Part shown: positions 8,118-17,659 of the stretch, one piece after another
Numbering within the stretch: position 1 is the stretch's first letter
Layout: the number at the start of each line of letters is the position of its first letter
Source of the DNA: JAEINY01 sp942490535
GTDB lineage: Bacteria; Bacteroidota; Bacteroidia; Bacteroidales; Marinilabiliaceae
NCBI GenBank assembly: GCA_942490535.1
Contig: CALNXQ010000005.1
Location: 1,240,001-1,304,000, forward strand
Direction: 5' to 3'
Length of the DNA stretch: 64,000 nucleotides
Notes under the pieces: model-generated
The model's database searches: none
Told to the model about the DNA's origin: nothing
What the model saw: the letters and a program-made list of their open reading frames with translations, nothing else
Position numbers and translations under genes: made by a program

Positions 8118-8930
8118 ATGCAGATTGTTTCTACTCACAATCCCCGAAAAACCATCATCGGGATGGTGCATGTGCAGGCCTTACCGGGGACTCCACTGAA
8201 TAAATATCCCGTTAGCGAAATCATTCAGCAGGCAGTAGATGAAGCAAAAATCTACGAACAAAATGGAGTGGATGCCATTATGCTTGAAAACATGCATGAC
8301 ATTCCTTATTTGAACCGCAAGGTTGGACCTGAGGTTGTTGCAACGCTGACGGCCGTGTGTATGGCAGTTAAAAGTGCGGTGGACTTACCCATAGGGCTAC
8401 AAATTCTGGCAGGTGCCAATCGGGAGGCCTTGGCTGTCGCTTTAGCCACTGATTTGAGTTTTATTCGGGCCGAGGCATTTGTATTTTCCCATGTAGCTGA
8501 TGAGGGATTAATGGATGGTTGTGCGGGTTCGCTTTTGCGGTATCGAAAGCAAATTGGAGCAGAGCAAATTCAATTGTTTACGGATGTTCAAAAGAAGCAT
8601 TCTGCGCATGCCATTACGGCTGATCTTACCATTGCCGAACAAGCCTTAGCGGCTGAATTCTTCTTAAGTGATGGACTAATTATTACCGGCGTTTCTACGG
8701 GAGCACCAGCTTCGGACGATGAACTGGTAAAGGTTAGAAAAAATGTCTCCGTTCCGCTTTTGATCGGTTCCGGTATAACAATGGATAATATTAATCAGTA
8801 TTGGAGTTTAGCTGATGCATTTATTATCGGTTCCTATTTTAAGGAATCTGGTCGTTGGAACCAGCCGGTTGACGGCCTGCGCGTGAAAAGATTTATGCAG
8901 GTCATAGCTGATCTCCGAAATAAAGGATAA
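8118..8930 (+). CDS. BtpA/SgcQ family TIM-barrel protein
   Basis: 270 aa. The N-terminal GMVHVQALPGTP, DAIMLENMHDIPY and the C-terminal GSGITMDNI / AFIIGSYFK segments are hallmarks of the BtpA/SgcQ family. BtpA was named for a role in photosystem I accumulation in cyanobacteria; SgcQ and other non-phototroph members are predicted sugar- or phosphate-binding TIM barrels of unknown function. Full family length with no disruption. It follows the hybrid kinase gene by 36 bp and ends at the frr terminator hairpin. Confidence 0.88.
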   Translation: MQIVSTHNPRKTIIGMVHVQALPGTPLNKYPVSEIIQQAVDEAKIYEQNGVDAIMLENMHDIPYLNRKVGPEVVATLTAVCMAVKSAVDLPIGLQILAGANREALAVALATDLSFIRAEAFVFSHVADEGLMDGCAGSLLRYRKQIGAEQIQLFTDVQKKHSAHAITADLTIAEQALAAEFFLSDGLIITGVSTGAPASDDELVKVRKNVSVPLLIGSGITMDNINQYWSLADAFIIGSYFKESGRWNQPVDGLRVKRFMQVIADLRNKG

Positions 8931-8954
8931 AAAAAATCCCGCCCAAAGCGGGAT
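8929..8954 (-). terminator. Terminator between the btpA-like gene and frr
   Basis: Perfect stem ATCCCGC (8936-8942) / GCGGGAT (8948-8954), loop CCAAA. On the minus strand it is followed by at least six Ts, making a good frr terminator. On the plus strand the T-run is poor. Confidence 0.8.
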
Positions 8955-8972
8955 CTTGTAAGCGCATAAAAA

Positions 8973-9536
8973 TTACACGGTTAAAACGTCTTTTTCCTTA
9001 ATGGCAAACAGCTCGTCTATTTTTTTGCTGAAGCTGTCAGTTATCTTTTGAACTTCTCCTTCTGCATCTTTTTCCAAGTCTTCAGAGAGTCCGTCTTTTT
9101 TCATTTTTTTCAACTCCTCAATATTTTCGCGGCGGATGTTGCGAATGCTCACTTTGGCATCTTCGCATTCTTTTTTAACCTGCTTTACCAGGTCGCGGCG
9201 ACGCTCTTCGGTCAATGGTGGTACGTTGATGCGAATCAAGTCACCATTGTTATCGGGATTCATTCCCAGGTTGGCAGCCATAATGGCTTTTTCAATGGCC
9301 CCGATGAGGGTTTTCTCCCAGGGTTGAATGGCAATGGTACGCGGATCAGGCGTGCTAACGTTAGCTACTTGGCTTAGTGGCGTCATGCTGCCATAATAAT
9401 CGACCAAAACACTATCCAACATCTTTGGATTGGCTTTTCCGGCCCGGATTTTTCCAAGTTCAGTATCTAAATGCTCAATCGATTTTGACATGCGTTGTTT
9501 CGCATCGTCAAGTATCATTTCAATTTCTTCTTGCAT
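8973..9536 (-). CDS. frr: Ribosome recycling factor
   Basis: 187 aa, standard for RRF, which with EF-G splits post-termination ribosomes. Conserved features include the N-terminal helix ending in LGKIRAGKANP, the domain II region ISTPDPR-like (VSTPDPRTIAIQPW), INVPPLTEERR, and the C-terminal helix with IRNIRRENIEELKKM. The strong TTTG/TATTTTTG promoter 36-65 bp upstream and the terminator 19 bp downstream indicate a single-gene transcript. In many bacteria frr follows pyrH; here it does not. Confidence 0.98.
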   Translation of the reverse strand: MQEEIEMILDDAKQRMSKSIEHLDTELGKIRAGKANPKMLDSVLVDYYGSMTPLSQVANVSTPDPRTIAIQPWEKTLIGAIEKAIMAANLGMNPDNNGDLIRINVPPLTEERRRDLVKQVKKECEDAKVSIRNIRRENIEELKKMKKDGLSEDLEKDAEGEVQKITDSFSKKIDELFAIKEKDVLTV

Positions 9537-9571
9537 GATCAGTAAGATTGCGTTTAAACTATTCTTTCTAA

Positions 9572-9601
9572 CAAAAATAGGAAACTTTAGAAGAATACAA
9601 A
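9572..9601 (-). promoter_or_regulatory. Bacteroidota-type promoter of frr
   Basis: On the minus strand a -33 TTTG (9601-9598) is followed by 18 nt and a -7 TATTTTTG (9579-9572), fitting the TTTG / TAnnTTTG consensus. The predicted start is near 9566, about 30 bp before the ATG. Confidence 0.7.
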
Positions 9602-9623
9602 AAAATCCGCACGCTTGTGAATA

Positions 9624-11171
9624 TTAAAGAACTGAAGATAAGGTGTTACGAAAAGTAATCGGTAAGGTGAAATAGAAGGAGGATCCTTTGCCGTTCTCCG
9701 ATTTTACCCAAATCTCACCTCCCAATAGCTCAACCATCTGTTTGGTAACAGTTAAGCCAATACCCATGCCGCCAAATTCCCGCGACATGGATTGATCCAT
9801 CTGGCGAAATTTTTCAAAGATAATATCTTGGTAATCATCTGGGATACCAATGCCAGAATCTTCCACGAAAAACATATATTGGCGGACTCCGTAAGGGCGA
9901 CATCCATATTTAACAAAGCCTTGACGTGTGAATTTGATGGCGTTGTCCAATAGATTGACAAATATTTTCAGTAGCAACTGGCTGTCAGAAATAATGGTTG
10001 GATAAGCTTGATCCATTTCCCATTCGGCAATAATCTCCAGATTTTCCTTATCAAACTTTTTTTGATCCGATCGTACTTTAGGTGCTAATTTGCGGAAGAA
10101 AGCATCCAGATCGATCTCCACGGGTATTATTTTGTAGTAGGATGCATTGAGACAGGTAAAGTCCAGAATGTTATCAATCAATCCTAAAAGTTGTAAGCCG
10201 TTGGACTCAATGGCTTTAATCTGTTTCATGGATTCGGGATCAAATTGGTTTTGATCCAGCACTCTGGAAAATCCGATAATGGCATTGAGAGGTGTTCTTA
10301 ACTCGTGGGTCACAGAGGTTAAGAAGTTGTTTTTTATTTCATTGGATAGCTCTGCCTTTTTCTTGGCCCGGATCAGATCCTGTTCATGTTGTTTTTGTTT
10401 ACTGATATCGTGCAGATTCAATACATAGTAGTCCGGTGCTCCGAAATCACCATATATTTTATGGATGTGACATTCAACCGGTACAAAGTAGCCATCTTGA
10501 TGTTTAATTCGGAATTGAAGAGATTGTTTCTCTATGATCTCCGGATCATTCATCACTTCCCATAAAGTATTCACATCCTCAGCATGCACCAAACTGTATA
10601 AATCTTGGTGTTTAATGCTGTCAATAGGGTAGCCCGATAAGCTTTCTGCCGATGGACTTATAAACAGGGAATTGATGTTGCTATCCAACAATATTTGCAC
10701 ATACGCTGTATGTTCTGCCACCAATCGGAAATGTTCTTTCTGTGTAAAAAGCTCATCTACCAGTTTGTTATCTGGATTGTTATTTTTTAGGAATAGAAAT
10801 ATTCGCTCAGTGGTTTTCTCACTTATTAAGTAGCACAAAGCTTGCAAGTCTATGTAGTCCCCGGATTTTGTAATCAAGGTCATTTCGCAGGAGGCATACG
10901 AATGGCTTTCAGATAAGCGACGAATCACCCGTCTGATTTGATGAGCTGACGAAGAAGTGAGTACCCGATTCAACATGCCTCCCTTCAAATAGTTCTTAGG
11001 ATACCCGGATAAGTCAATAAAAGAAGGACTCATCTCATCCAGTATGCCTTGCTTATTGACAATGGCATGTATGAACTGTTTGTTAGCTTTGGCTTGATCG
11101 GGATTTTTGGCGACTTTCTTCCTGTTTGTTTGCTCCCCTTTAAACTGTAGTAGCGGCCTTAAAATCCTCAT
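9624..11171 (-). CDS. Soluble PAS-domain sensor histidine kinase
   Basis: 515 aa. No signal peptide or transmembrane segment is visible, so it should sense in the cytoplasm. Two PAS-like regions (about residues 30-130 and 145-265; the second carries the PAC-like YYVLNLHDISKQK) precede HisKA with His289 (SVTHELRTPLN) and HATPase_c (NLLDNAIKFTRQG, DSGIGIPDD, GGMGIGLTVTKQ). No receiver is attached. No response regulator gene is adjacent, so it is an orphan kinase. The kinase core is closely related in style to the other PAS and hybrid kinases in this window. It may share a transcript with the alpha/beta hydrolase gene 69 bp upstream on the same strand. Confidence 0.92.
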   Translation of the reverse strand: MRILRPLLQFKGEQTNRKKVAKNPDQAKANKQFIHAIVNKQGILDEMSPSFIDLSGYPKNYLKGGMLNRVLTSSSAHQIRRVIRRLSESHSYASCEMTLITKSGDYIDLQALCYLISEKTTERIFLFLKNNNPDNKLVDELFTQKEHFRLVAEHTAYVQILLDSNINSLFISPSAESLSGYPIDSIKHQDLYSLVHAEDVNTLWEVMNDPEIIEKQSLQFRIKHQDGYFVPVECHIHKIYGDFGAPDYYVLNLHDISKQKQHEQDLIRAKKKAELSNEIKNNFLTSVTHELRTPLNAIIGFSRVLDQNQFDPESMKQIKAIESNGLQLLGLIDNILDFTCLNASYYKIIPVEIDLDAFFRKLAPKVRSDQKKFDKENLEIIAEWEMDQAYPTIISDSQLLLKIFVNLLDNAIKFTRQGFVKYGCRPYGVRQYMFFVEDSGIGIPDDYQDIIFEKFRQMDQSMSREFGGMGIGLTVTKQMVELLGGEIWVKSENGKGSSFYFTLPITFRNTLSSVL

Positions 11172-11240
11172 AATGCTTTTTTAAGCACCGCAAAAATGGG
11201 AAAAAAAAATTACTTTCCAAGGTGAAAATAATTTTTATTT

Positions 11241-12014
11241 TCACGATAAGATTTTGTTTGTAAAAAAGTTACAGAGGCTGTGAATGATGATGTCTGGCTT
11301 TAGAAAGGCTGCCATATGACCTGTGTTGGCAAGTTCTAACTGAGCAATGTTAGGTTGTTGACTAAGATAATATTTTAGATTGTTTATAGGAATTACCGAG
11401 TCATTTCCACCATAAATAACTCCAATGGGGAATAGTGGATTTTGGAGCATGGTTTGATGGTCTTCCCGGTTCTTAATACCAGTTATTGCACATTTCATGG
11501 TTGCCTTACTAATAACTGAAGTGGACATTTTAAAATAGTGTTGCAATTTTTCATTCTCCTGTTGTTGGATGAATAATTGCAAAAGCAGTTCTCTTTTTCC
11601 CAGATCCAGAAATTTAAGTTCCCGGTTACGCTGTTTTAATTTGAGGGCTGAATCGGAAAATGGGGTGGCGCTTATTAAGCAGAGGCTTTTGATGGCTTGG
11701 GGTATTCGGGAGGCGATTTCGAGAGCTACATACCCGCCCATGGAATTACCCACTAAATGGAATGTTTCTACTTCTAATTCCGTTAATAAATCGATTAACA
11801 ATATGGAGGTATCAGATATGTAAGACGGCGATGTCAGGTTTCGTATTGAACTTTCTCCAAAGCCAGGCAAATCGGGAATCAGGAGGTTGTATTGGTCGAG
11901 TAAAACCAGGTAATCATCCCAGATGTGTTGGTTCTCCAGGTAACCATGGAGTAATACAACGGTCTGTGACTTTGATTTTCCCGAAAAAAAATAGTTAACT
12001 TTAGTTGCTTTCAA
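11241..12014 (-). CDS. Alpha/beta hydrolase
   Basis: 257 aa alpha/beta-hydrolase fold. The oxyanion-region HGYLENQHIW is near residue 23, the nucleophile elbow GNSMGGY (Ser about residue 93) follows, then a late Asp (GGNDSVIP) and the catalytic His in NTGHMAAF near residue 233. Length and motif spacing fit esterase/MhpC-like members, but the substrate is not predictable. No signal peptide is seen, so it is cytoplasmic. It lies upstream of the orphan PAS kinase on the same strand. Confidence 0.9.
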   Translation of the reverse strand: MKATKVNYFFSGKSKSQTVVLLHGYLENQHIWDDYLVLLDQYNLLIPDLPGFGESSIRNLTSPSYISDTSILLIDLLTELEVETFHLVGNSMGGYVALEIASRIPQAIKSLCLISATPFSDSALKLKQRNRELKFLDLGKRELLLQLFIQQQENEKLQHYFKMSTSVISKATMKCAITGIKNREDHQTMLQNPLFPIGVIYGGNDSVIPINNLKYYLSQQPNIAQLELANTGHMAAFLKPDIIIHSLCNFFTNKILS

Positions 12015-12200
12015 ATCAATTATTTACTTAAGAAAGTTTTTTTGCTTAAGATGTTCCAGTAAAGAACAAAATAAGATAAATTTGTCTGAATTATTATCTT
12101 TAAAATGTAATAAGAAATGTTAAAAATAGATTAAAAAGAAATAACAAGCAGGCTGGTTACTTAGAATTGATATAAATATAGATTTATTTCTTTATTATTG

Positions 12201-12232
12201 TTTGTGCATAGCGGGTTTCAAACCTACATTTG
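12201..12232 (+). promoter_or_regulatory. Promoter of the sdhCAB operon
   Basis: A -33 TTTG (12201-12204), 20-nt spacer and -7 TACATTTG (12225-12232) match the Bacteroidota primary sigma consensus. The predicted start near 12239 leaves a leader of about 50 nt before sdhC. The preceding 190 bp (12015-12200) hold nothing else I can name. Confidence 0.75.
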
Positions 12233-12288
12233 CAGGCTTTAAATAACAATTAGTTTTAAACAGATAAATAAATTTTAAAAGGATTCCT

Positions 12289-12969
12289 ATGAGTACTATT
12301 TTTGGTTCCTCAATTGGAAGAAAGTTACTGATGAGTTTGTCAGGGCTTTTTTTGGTGATTTTCTTGATCGTTCACCTTTCCATTAACTTGTTGCTACTTG
12401 TGCCGGATGGTGGGCAGATGTTTAATGTAGCGGCTCATTTTATGGCCCTGCCATTGATTAAGTATGGTTTGCAGCCTGTGCTATTTGGTGGTTTCATTAT
12501 CCACATCATTTATGCGGCAATTATTACTGCGCAAAATAATAAAGCGCGTGGTTCTGCAAAGTATGCATCAGGTAACAAAACACAGGATGTGATGTGGGCT
12601 TCAAAAAACATGTTTGTGTTAGGGCTAACTGTTTCGGCTTTCTTAGTAGTGCATTTGATTGATTTTTGGGTGCCACTGCAAATTACTCACACTGCTGAAC
12701 CAATCACCATTGATGGTGTTGAAATGCACAATACTTATGCATTGGTTAATGGGGCATTAAGCGAAGTGTGGCGTGTGGCTTTGTATGTGATTGGGGCATT
12801 AGGATTGACCATTCACTTAACGCATGGTTTCTGGTCAGCGTTTCAAACACTTGGTTTGAGCAACAATATCTGGCGTAAACGTTGGACAGTCATTGGTATT
12901 GCCTTTGCCTGGATTGTAGGACTTGGTTTCGCATCCATTGCGATTTTACAATTTGCATTTTTTCAATAG
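12289..12969 (+). CDS. sdhC: Succinate dehydrogenase/fumarate reductase cytochrome b subunit
   Basis: 226 aa with five hydrophobic helices and His residues placed for two b hemes (VHLSINLLLL, HFMALPLI, HIIYAAII, VVHLIDFW, HLTHGFW). This is the single-polypeptide anchor of type B complexes, as in Bacteroides fumarate reductase and Bacillus SQR; there is no separate sdhD. It anchors the flavoprotein and iron-sulfur subunits and exchanges electrons with menaquinone. It is the first gene of a tight three-gene operon; sdhA starts 22 bp after its stop. Confidence 0.95.
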   Translation: MSTIFGSSIGRKLLMSLSGLFLVIFLIVHLSINLLLLVPDGGQMFNVAAHFMALPLIKYGLQPVLFGGFIIHIIYAAIITAQNNKARGSAKYASGNKTQDVMWASKNMFVLGLTVSAFLVVHLIDFWVPLQITHTAEPITIDGVEMHNTYALVNGALSEVWRVALYVIGALGLTIHLTHGFWSAFQTLGLSNNIWRKRWTVIGIAFAWIVGLGFASIAILQFAFFQ

Positions 12970-12991
12970 TATAGCCTAAAAGTATCACACT

Positions 12992-14932
12992 ATGATTAAT
13001 TTAGATTCAAAGATACCACAAGGGCCAGTAGCCGAAAAGTGGTCTAATTATAAAGCCGGTCAAAAACTGGTGAACCCTGCTAACAAGCGTAAGCTTGATA
13101 TTATTGTTGTTGGAACTGGTTTGGCAGGCGCTTCGGCAGCTGCTTCATTTGGTGAAATGGGATTTAATGTAAAAAACTTCACCATCCAGGATTCACCTCG
13201 TCGTGCGCACTCTATTGCAGCACAGGGAGGTATCAATGCGGCCAAAAACTATCCCAATGATGGTGACTCGGTTCACCGTTTATTCTACGATACTGTAAAA
13301 GGTGGTGACTACCGGGCGCGTGAGGCAAACGTACACCGTCTGGCTGAAGTAAGTAATGATATCATCGACCAATGTGTGGCACAAGGGGTTCCTTTTGCAC
13401 GCGAATATGGTGGTTTATTGGATAACCGTTCCTTTGGTGGTGCGCAGGTAAGCCGTACCTTTTATGCCAAAGGACAAACAGGTCAGCAGTTATTGATTGG
13501 TGCTTACCAGGCTCTAATGCGTCAGGTAAATGCGGGCACCGTTGATTTATATACGCGTACTGAGATTGTTGACATCGTAATGGTGGACGGCAAAGCACGT
13601 GGTGTGATTGCCCGTGATTTGGTGACTGGTGAATTCCAGCGTCATTTTGCTCATGCGGTGGTATTGGCTACCGGTGGTTATGGTAATGCCTTCTTCCTGT
13701 CTACAAACGCAATGGGATCTAATGGTTCTGCAGCCATTAAAGCATACCAGAAAGGGGCCGCTTTTGCCAACCCTTGTTTTGCTCAGATTCACCCAACTTG
13801 TATTCCTGTTCATGGTGAGTTCCAGTCGAAGTTAACGTTGATGTCAGAATCCTTGCGTAACGATGGGCGTATCTGGGTACCTAAGAAGAAAGAAGATGCG
13901 GAGGCCATCCGTGCCGGTAAATTGAAGCCGACTCAGATCTCTGAAGAAAACCGGGATTATTATTTGGAGCGTCGTTACCCGGCATTTGGTAACCTGGTGC
14001 CTCGTGATGTAGCTTCACGTGCTGCGAAAGAACGTTGCGATGCTGGTTTTGGTGTCGGCGCTACTGGTTTAGCCGTGTACCTTGACTTTAAATCCGCCAT
14101 TGAGCGTTTAGGTGAGGATGCCATCCGTGCCCGTTACGGAAACTTATTCCAGATGTACGAGAAGATTGTGGATGACAATCCATACGATACACCTATGATG
14201 ATCTATCCTGCTATCCACTATACGATGGGTGGAATTTGGGTGGATTATGAATTGCAAACAACCGTTCCTGGTTTATTTGCTGCTGGTGAAGCCAACTTCT
14301 CCGATCACGGTGCAAATCGTTTGGGAGCTTCGGCTTTGATGCAGGGTTTGGCAGATGGCTATTTTGTACTTCCTTATACCATTCAGAACTATTTGGCTGA
14401 TGATATCTCCACACCTCGCATGAATGGTGATGAGAAGGAATTCGTGGAAGCTGAAAAAGAAGCAAAAGCAAAATTTGAGAAATTACTAGCGATTAAGGGT
14501 AACCGTTCTGTTGATAGCATCCATAAAGAACTTGGATTGGTGATGTGGGATTTCGTGGGTATGGCGCGTAATAAACAAGGTTTGGAGCAAGCTATCGAGA
14601 AAATTGCAGCCATTAAGAAAGAATTCTACAGCAATGTGCGTATTCCTGGTTCAGGAGAAGGCATGAATGTGGAGTTGGAGAAAGCATCTCGTTTAGCTGA
14701 CTTTATTGAAATAGGTGATTTGATGGCCCGTGATGCCCTACACCGCGAAGAATCGTGTGGCGGCCACTTCCGCGAAGAGTATCAAACCGAAGAAGGTGAA
14801 GCACTTCGTCAGGATGATAAATTTACTTACGCCGGCTGTTGGGAATATCAAGGTCCGGATAAGGCACCTATCATGCATAAAGAAGAATTGACTTTTGAAG
14901 TTGTAAAAGTTGCTCAACGTAACTACAAATAA
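12992..14932 (+). CDS. sdhA: Succinate dehydrogenase/fumarate reductase flavoprotein subunit
   Basis: 646 aa, the long form typical of Bacteroidota. The FAD-binding GTGLAGASAA is near residue 40; HSIAAQGGINAAKN contains the His expected to carry covalent FAD. Active-site segments HPTCIP, YTMGGIWVDYE and ANRLGASALMQGLADG are intact. It interconverts succinate and fumarate. The direction of use (fumarate reduction in anaerobes, succinate oxidation in aerobes) cannot be decided from sequence alone. Second gene of sdhCAB. Confidence 0.97.
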   Translation: MINLDSKIPQGPVAEKWSNYKAGQKLVNPANKRKLDIIVVGTGLAGASAAASFGEMGFNVKNFTIQDSPRRAHSIAAQGGINAAKNYPNDGDSVHRLFYDTVKGGDYRAREANVHRLAEVSNDIIDQCVAQGVPFAREYGGLLDNRSFGGAQVSRTFYAKGQTGQQLLIGAYQALMRQVNAGTVDLYTRTEIVDIVMVDGKARGVIARDLVTGEFQRHFAHAVVLATGGYGNAFFLSTNAMGSNGSAAIKAYQKGAAFANPCFAQIHPTCIPVHGEFQSKLTLMSESLRNDGRIWVPKKKEDAEAIRAGKLKPTQISEENRDYYLERRYPAFGNLVPRDVASRAAKERCDAGFGVGATGLAVYLDFKSAIERLGEDAIRARYGNLFQMYEKIVDDNPYDTPMMIYPAIHYTMGGIWVDYELQTTVPGLFAAGEANFSDHGANRLGASALMQGLADGYFVLPYTIQNYLADDISTPRMNGDEKEFVEAEKEAKAKFEKLLAIKGNRSVDSIHKELGLVMWDFVGMARNKQGLEQAIEKIAAIKKEFYSNVRIPGSGEGMNVELEKASRLADFIEIGDLMARDALHREESCGGHFREEYQTEEGEALRQDDKFTYAGCWEYQGPDKAPIMHKEELTFEVVKVAQRNYK

Positions 14933-14972
14933 TCTCGTAGGTCATTAATGTTCACTTGTTAAACAGAGAAAA

Positions 14973-15728
14973 ATGGAAAACAATATAAATTTGACTCTTA
15001 AGGTTTGGCGTCAGAACGGAGCTAAAGAGAAGGGTCGTTATGAAACATACAAATTAGAGAAAGTATCTACCGATAGTTCATTCCTTGAGATGATGGACAT
15101 CCTGAATGAGCAGTTGGTTAACGAAGGAAATGAACCAGTCGCATTTGATCACGATTGTCGCGAAGGCATTTGTGGCATGTGTTCATTGTACATCAACGGG
15201 CGCCCTCATGGACCGGATGATGATGTAACCACCTGTCAGTTACACATGCGTAAATTCAAAAATGGTGAGACCATTACAATTGAACCATGGCGTTCAGCTG
15301 GTTTTCCGGTTATTAAGGATTTAATTGTGAACCGTAATGCATTCGATACAATCATTGCTGCTGGTGGTTATACATCGGTGAGTACTGGGGGGGTGCCGGA
15401 CGCGAATGCGATTCCAATTTCAAAAATTGATGCGGACGAAGCCATGGATGCGGCCTCGTGTATTGGATGTGGTGCTTGCGTGGCCACTTGTAAAAACGGA
15501 TCAGCTATGCTATTCGTTTCGGCTAAAGTCAGTCACCTGGCCTTATTGCCGCAAGGTAAAGTTGAAGCGGCGCGTCGTGCGAAGAACATGGTGGCTAAAA
15601 TGGATGAGTTAGGTTTTGGTAACTGTACCAATACCGGTGCTTGTGAAGTGGAATGTCCAAAAGGCGTTTCCATTGCCAATATTGCCCGTTTGAACCGCGA
15701 ATTTTTGAAAGCAAAATTGCAAGACTAA
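14973..15728 (+). CDS. sdhB: Succinate dehydrogenase/fumarate reductase iron-sulfur subunit
   Basis: 251 aa. The N-terminal ferredoxin domain has CREGICGMC plus a later Cys (TTCQLH) for the [2Fe-2S] cluster. The C-terminal domain has CIGCGACVATC for [4Fe-4S] and CTNTGACEVECPKG contributing [3Fe-4S] ligands. It carries electrons between FAD and the membrane heme/quinone sites. Last gene of the operon, 40 bp after sdhA, followed by a strong terminator. Confidence 0.97.
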   Translation: MENNINLTLKVWRQNGAKEKGRYETYKLEKVSTDSSFLEMMDILNEQLVNEGNEPVAFDHDCREGICGMCSLYINGRPHGPDDDVTTCQLHMRKFKNGETITIEPWRSAGFPVIKDLIVNRNAFDTIIAAGGYTSVSTGGVPDANAIPISKIDADEAMDAASCIGCGACVATCKNGSAMLFVSAKVSHLALLPQGKVEAARRAKNMVAKMDELGFGNCTNTGACEVECPKGVSIANIARLNREFLKAKLQD

Positions 15729-15750
15729 GCATGTCTATATAAATATAGGA

Positions 15751-15778
15751 AAGGGTCGTGTTGCACGACCCTTTTTTT
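15751..15778 (+). terminator. Terminator of sdhCAB
   Basis: Perfect 10-bp stem AAGGGTCGTG / CACGACCCTT with a TTG loop and a run of Ts, 22 bp past the sdhB stop. Confidence 0.92.
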
Positions 15779-16049
15779 ATGCTGAAACGCTCAATTATGA
15801 TTGCTTTGCCAACGGATTATTATCATTTTGTGAAAAAATGTAAATATTTTGCGATGCTTGTTTATTTTATCAATGCTTGTAAATTCTTTATGAACAGTGC
15901 GGTATACAGGATGAATAGCCAAGTGTATTGAGGCCTTTGAACTTATGATTTTGAGCTGTTTTCGGTAATATGCCTTGTGGTTAGACTTGCAGTTGGGCCT
16001 TATTTTTTATATTTTAGGTGCGAATAGTTCCTGTTTAAAACCTGTTAGC
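15779..16049. other. AT-rich intergenic region with no clear feature
   Basis: Between the sdhB terminator and the next ATG. ATGCTTGT occurs twice 19 bp apart (15854, 15873), but there is no protein-like frame and no convincing promoter pair. Confidence 0.4.
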
Positions 16050-16751
16050 ATGCCATATCGTCGCCTTCCAAATACTGATCAGGCCCGTTTACGGGCTTTG
16101 AATGCAGCCTTAAAAAAGGGATCTGAAATGAATCCGTTTGAACTGGCTTTTTCACAAAAGCTTTTTTTAGAGTTAAAAGGATTTCTTCCACAATACGAAC
16201 AGGCTATCAATCAATACAATTTTAGTAAGGAAAGGCAAGCGAAATATGGTAAGTTGTTGGCTGATCAATTTAAGGTGACTCGTTTGTATGTGTCTCATTT
16301 TATACAAGTCCTGAATTTATGTATTATAAGAGGGGAGATCAAACCGGAAGTGCGACCTTCTTATGGATTGGATATTGATGAAAAAGCAGTGCCTGATTTA
16401 GGAACCGAACAAAATCTCATGCAGGTAGGCGAGAAGGTGATTCAAGGTGAGGAAAAACGGGCGATGATGGGAGGAACACGCATTTATAATCCCAGTATTG
16501 CCATGGTGAAGGTGAAGTATGAGAAGTTTCGGGAATATTTTAATAATCACAAAAACCTCCTTGTGACTACCCAAAAAATGCATGATCGCGTCATTGAATT
16601 GCGCAGCCGTACCGATGATATGATTGTCCAGATTTGGAATGAAATAGAAGCTAAATTTGAAGATTTAACCGGCGATGAAAAGCGCGAAAAGGCAGCAGCC
16701 TATGGCATCGTTTACCTATTGCGCAAGCACGAAAAAGAACAATTGGGTTAG
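16050..16751 (+). CDS. Conserved helical cytoplasmic protein of unknown function
   Basis: 233 aa from the ATG at 16050 (MPYRRLPNTD). An upstream in-frame start at 15975 would add a hydrophobic, non-conserved-looking 25 residues and is less likely. The protein is charged and mostly helical, without signal peptide or membrane segment. It contains NQYNFSKERQAKYGKLLADQ and a C-terminal heptad-like segment. The style is of Bacteroidota-restricted proteins, but I do not recognise a characterised family. It converges with the CPBP protease gene and overlaps its stop by 4 bp. Confidence 0.8.
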   Translation: MPYRRLPNTDQARLRALNAALKKGSEMNPFELAFSQKLFLELKGFLPQYEQAINQYNFSKERQAKYGKLLADQFKVTRLYVSHFIQVLNLCIIRGEIKPEVRPSYGLDIDEKAVPDLGTEQNLMQVGEKVIQGEEKRAMMGGTRIYNPSIAMVKVKYEKFREYFNNHKNLLVTTQKMHDRVIELRSRTDDMIVQIWNEIEAKFEDLTGDEKREKAAAYGIVYLLRKHEKEQLG

Positions 16752-17659
16752 TGCCTATGAACTGATAATTCGGCCCTTTGCTTTAGAAGATACATCAAGG
16801 CATATATCAATCCCAGGCTGATAATGATGCCCATTCCATCAGGTTTTATCACCTCCGTGTCCAATGGATTAACAGTAGGATCAGTGGTTTGGTAGTATTG
16901 AAAAACCATCAATGCCATGAAATTATTGGTGAAGTGAGCGATGATGGGAATCCACAAGTTTTTAGTGAATACTAACATGTAGCCCAGCATCAAACCCAGC
17001 ACGAAGCGTGGTAGGAAGGTCAGAAACTGAATGTGAATGGCACTAAAGATGACCGCGGTGATAAAAATCGCCAGGTGTGCCGACTTCAACCAATCTGTTA
17101 GCTGACTTTGTAGGACCCCTCTGAATAACCATTCTTCGCCAATAGCCGGGATGATTGCCAGCATGAGGGTATTTATAAGTATATCGGTCCAATGTTCATT
17201 GGAGATAAATAATTGCGTCAACTCCTTAAGTTCTTCCTCCTTGCTACTGATCCATTGGTAGAGAACGTCCCAACTATCGGGCAAGGTGAGCTGTTGATTT
17301 AACCAGCCTAACCAGCCTATGAATGGCTGACCGAAGACCATGATTAATATCGGGAAAAGCAGTAATTGCCAATTGATTTTCCTGGTCCCCGGCATTACCG
17401 CTTTGGGGTTAGAAAAGAACAAATAGGAACAGATCCAGGAAGGAATGACAAAAATAAAGATGCTTTGAATGATCTGTGATCCCTTCATAAAGCCAATATT
17501 TTCACGCATGGATTCCAACGAAGTGGCATCCACATCAAAATGAGGACCTGCCATCAATGCCATGGTAGAAATGGAAACTAAGCCACATGTCAATATCAGG
17601 ATGAGTAACAGGATAATCTTAGTAAGCGGACTTAAATGGGCATATGCTCCTCGTATCAT
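16748..17659 (-). CDS. CPBP family intramembrane glutamic endopeptidase
   Basis: 303 aa with about eight membrane segments. The CPBP/Abi signature is present: the Glu pair in GEEWLFRGVLQ (about residue 170), then HIQFLTFLPRF (HxxF-type motif) and HFTNNFMA (HxxxN motif). These proteases, related to Rce1, cut substrates inside the membrane and often process prenylated or bacteriocin-type peptides. A long loop after residue 95 (LGWLNQQLT to the STKEEE-like acidic stretch) precedes the catalytic core. No substrate gene is adjacent. Confidence 0.92.
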   Translation of the reverse strand: MIRGAYAHLSPLTKIILLLILILTCGLVSISTMALMAGPHFDVDATSLESMRENIGFMKGSQIIQSIFIFVIPSWICSYLFFSNPKAVMPGTRKINWQLLLFPILIMVFGQPFIGWLGWLNQQLTLPDSWDVLYQWISSKEEELKELTQLFISNEHWTDILINTLMLAIIPAIGEEWLFRGVLQSQLTDWLKSAHLAIFITAVIFSAIHIQFLTFLPRFVLGLMLGYMLVFTKNLWIPIIAHFTNNFMALMVFQYYQTTDPTVNPLDTEVIKPDGMGIIISLGLIYALMYLLKQRAELSVHRH

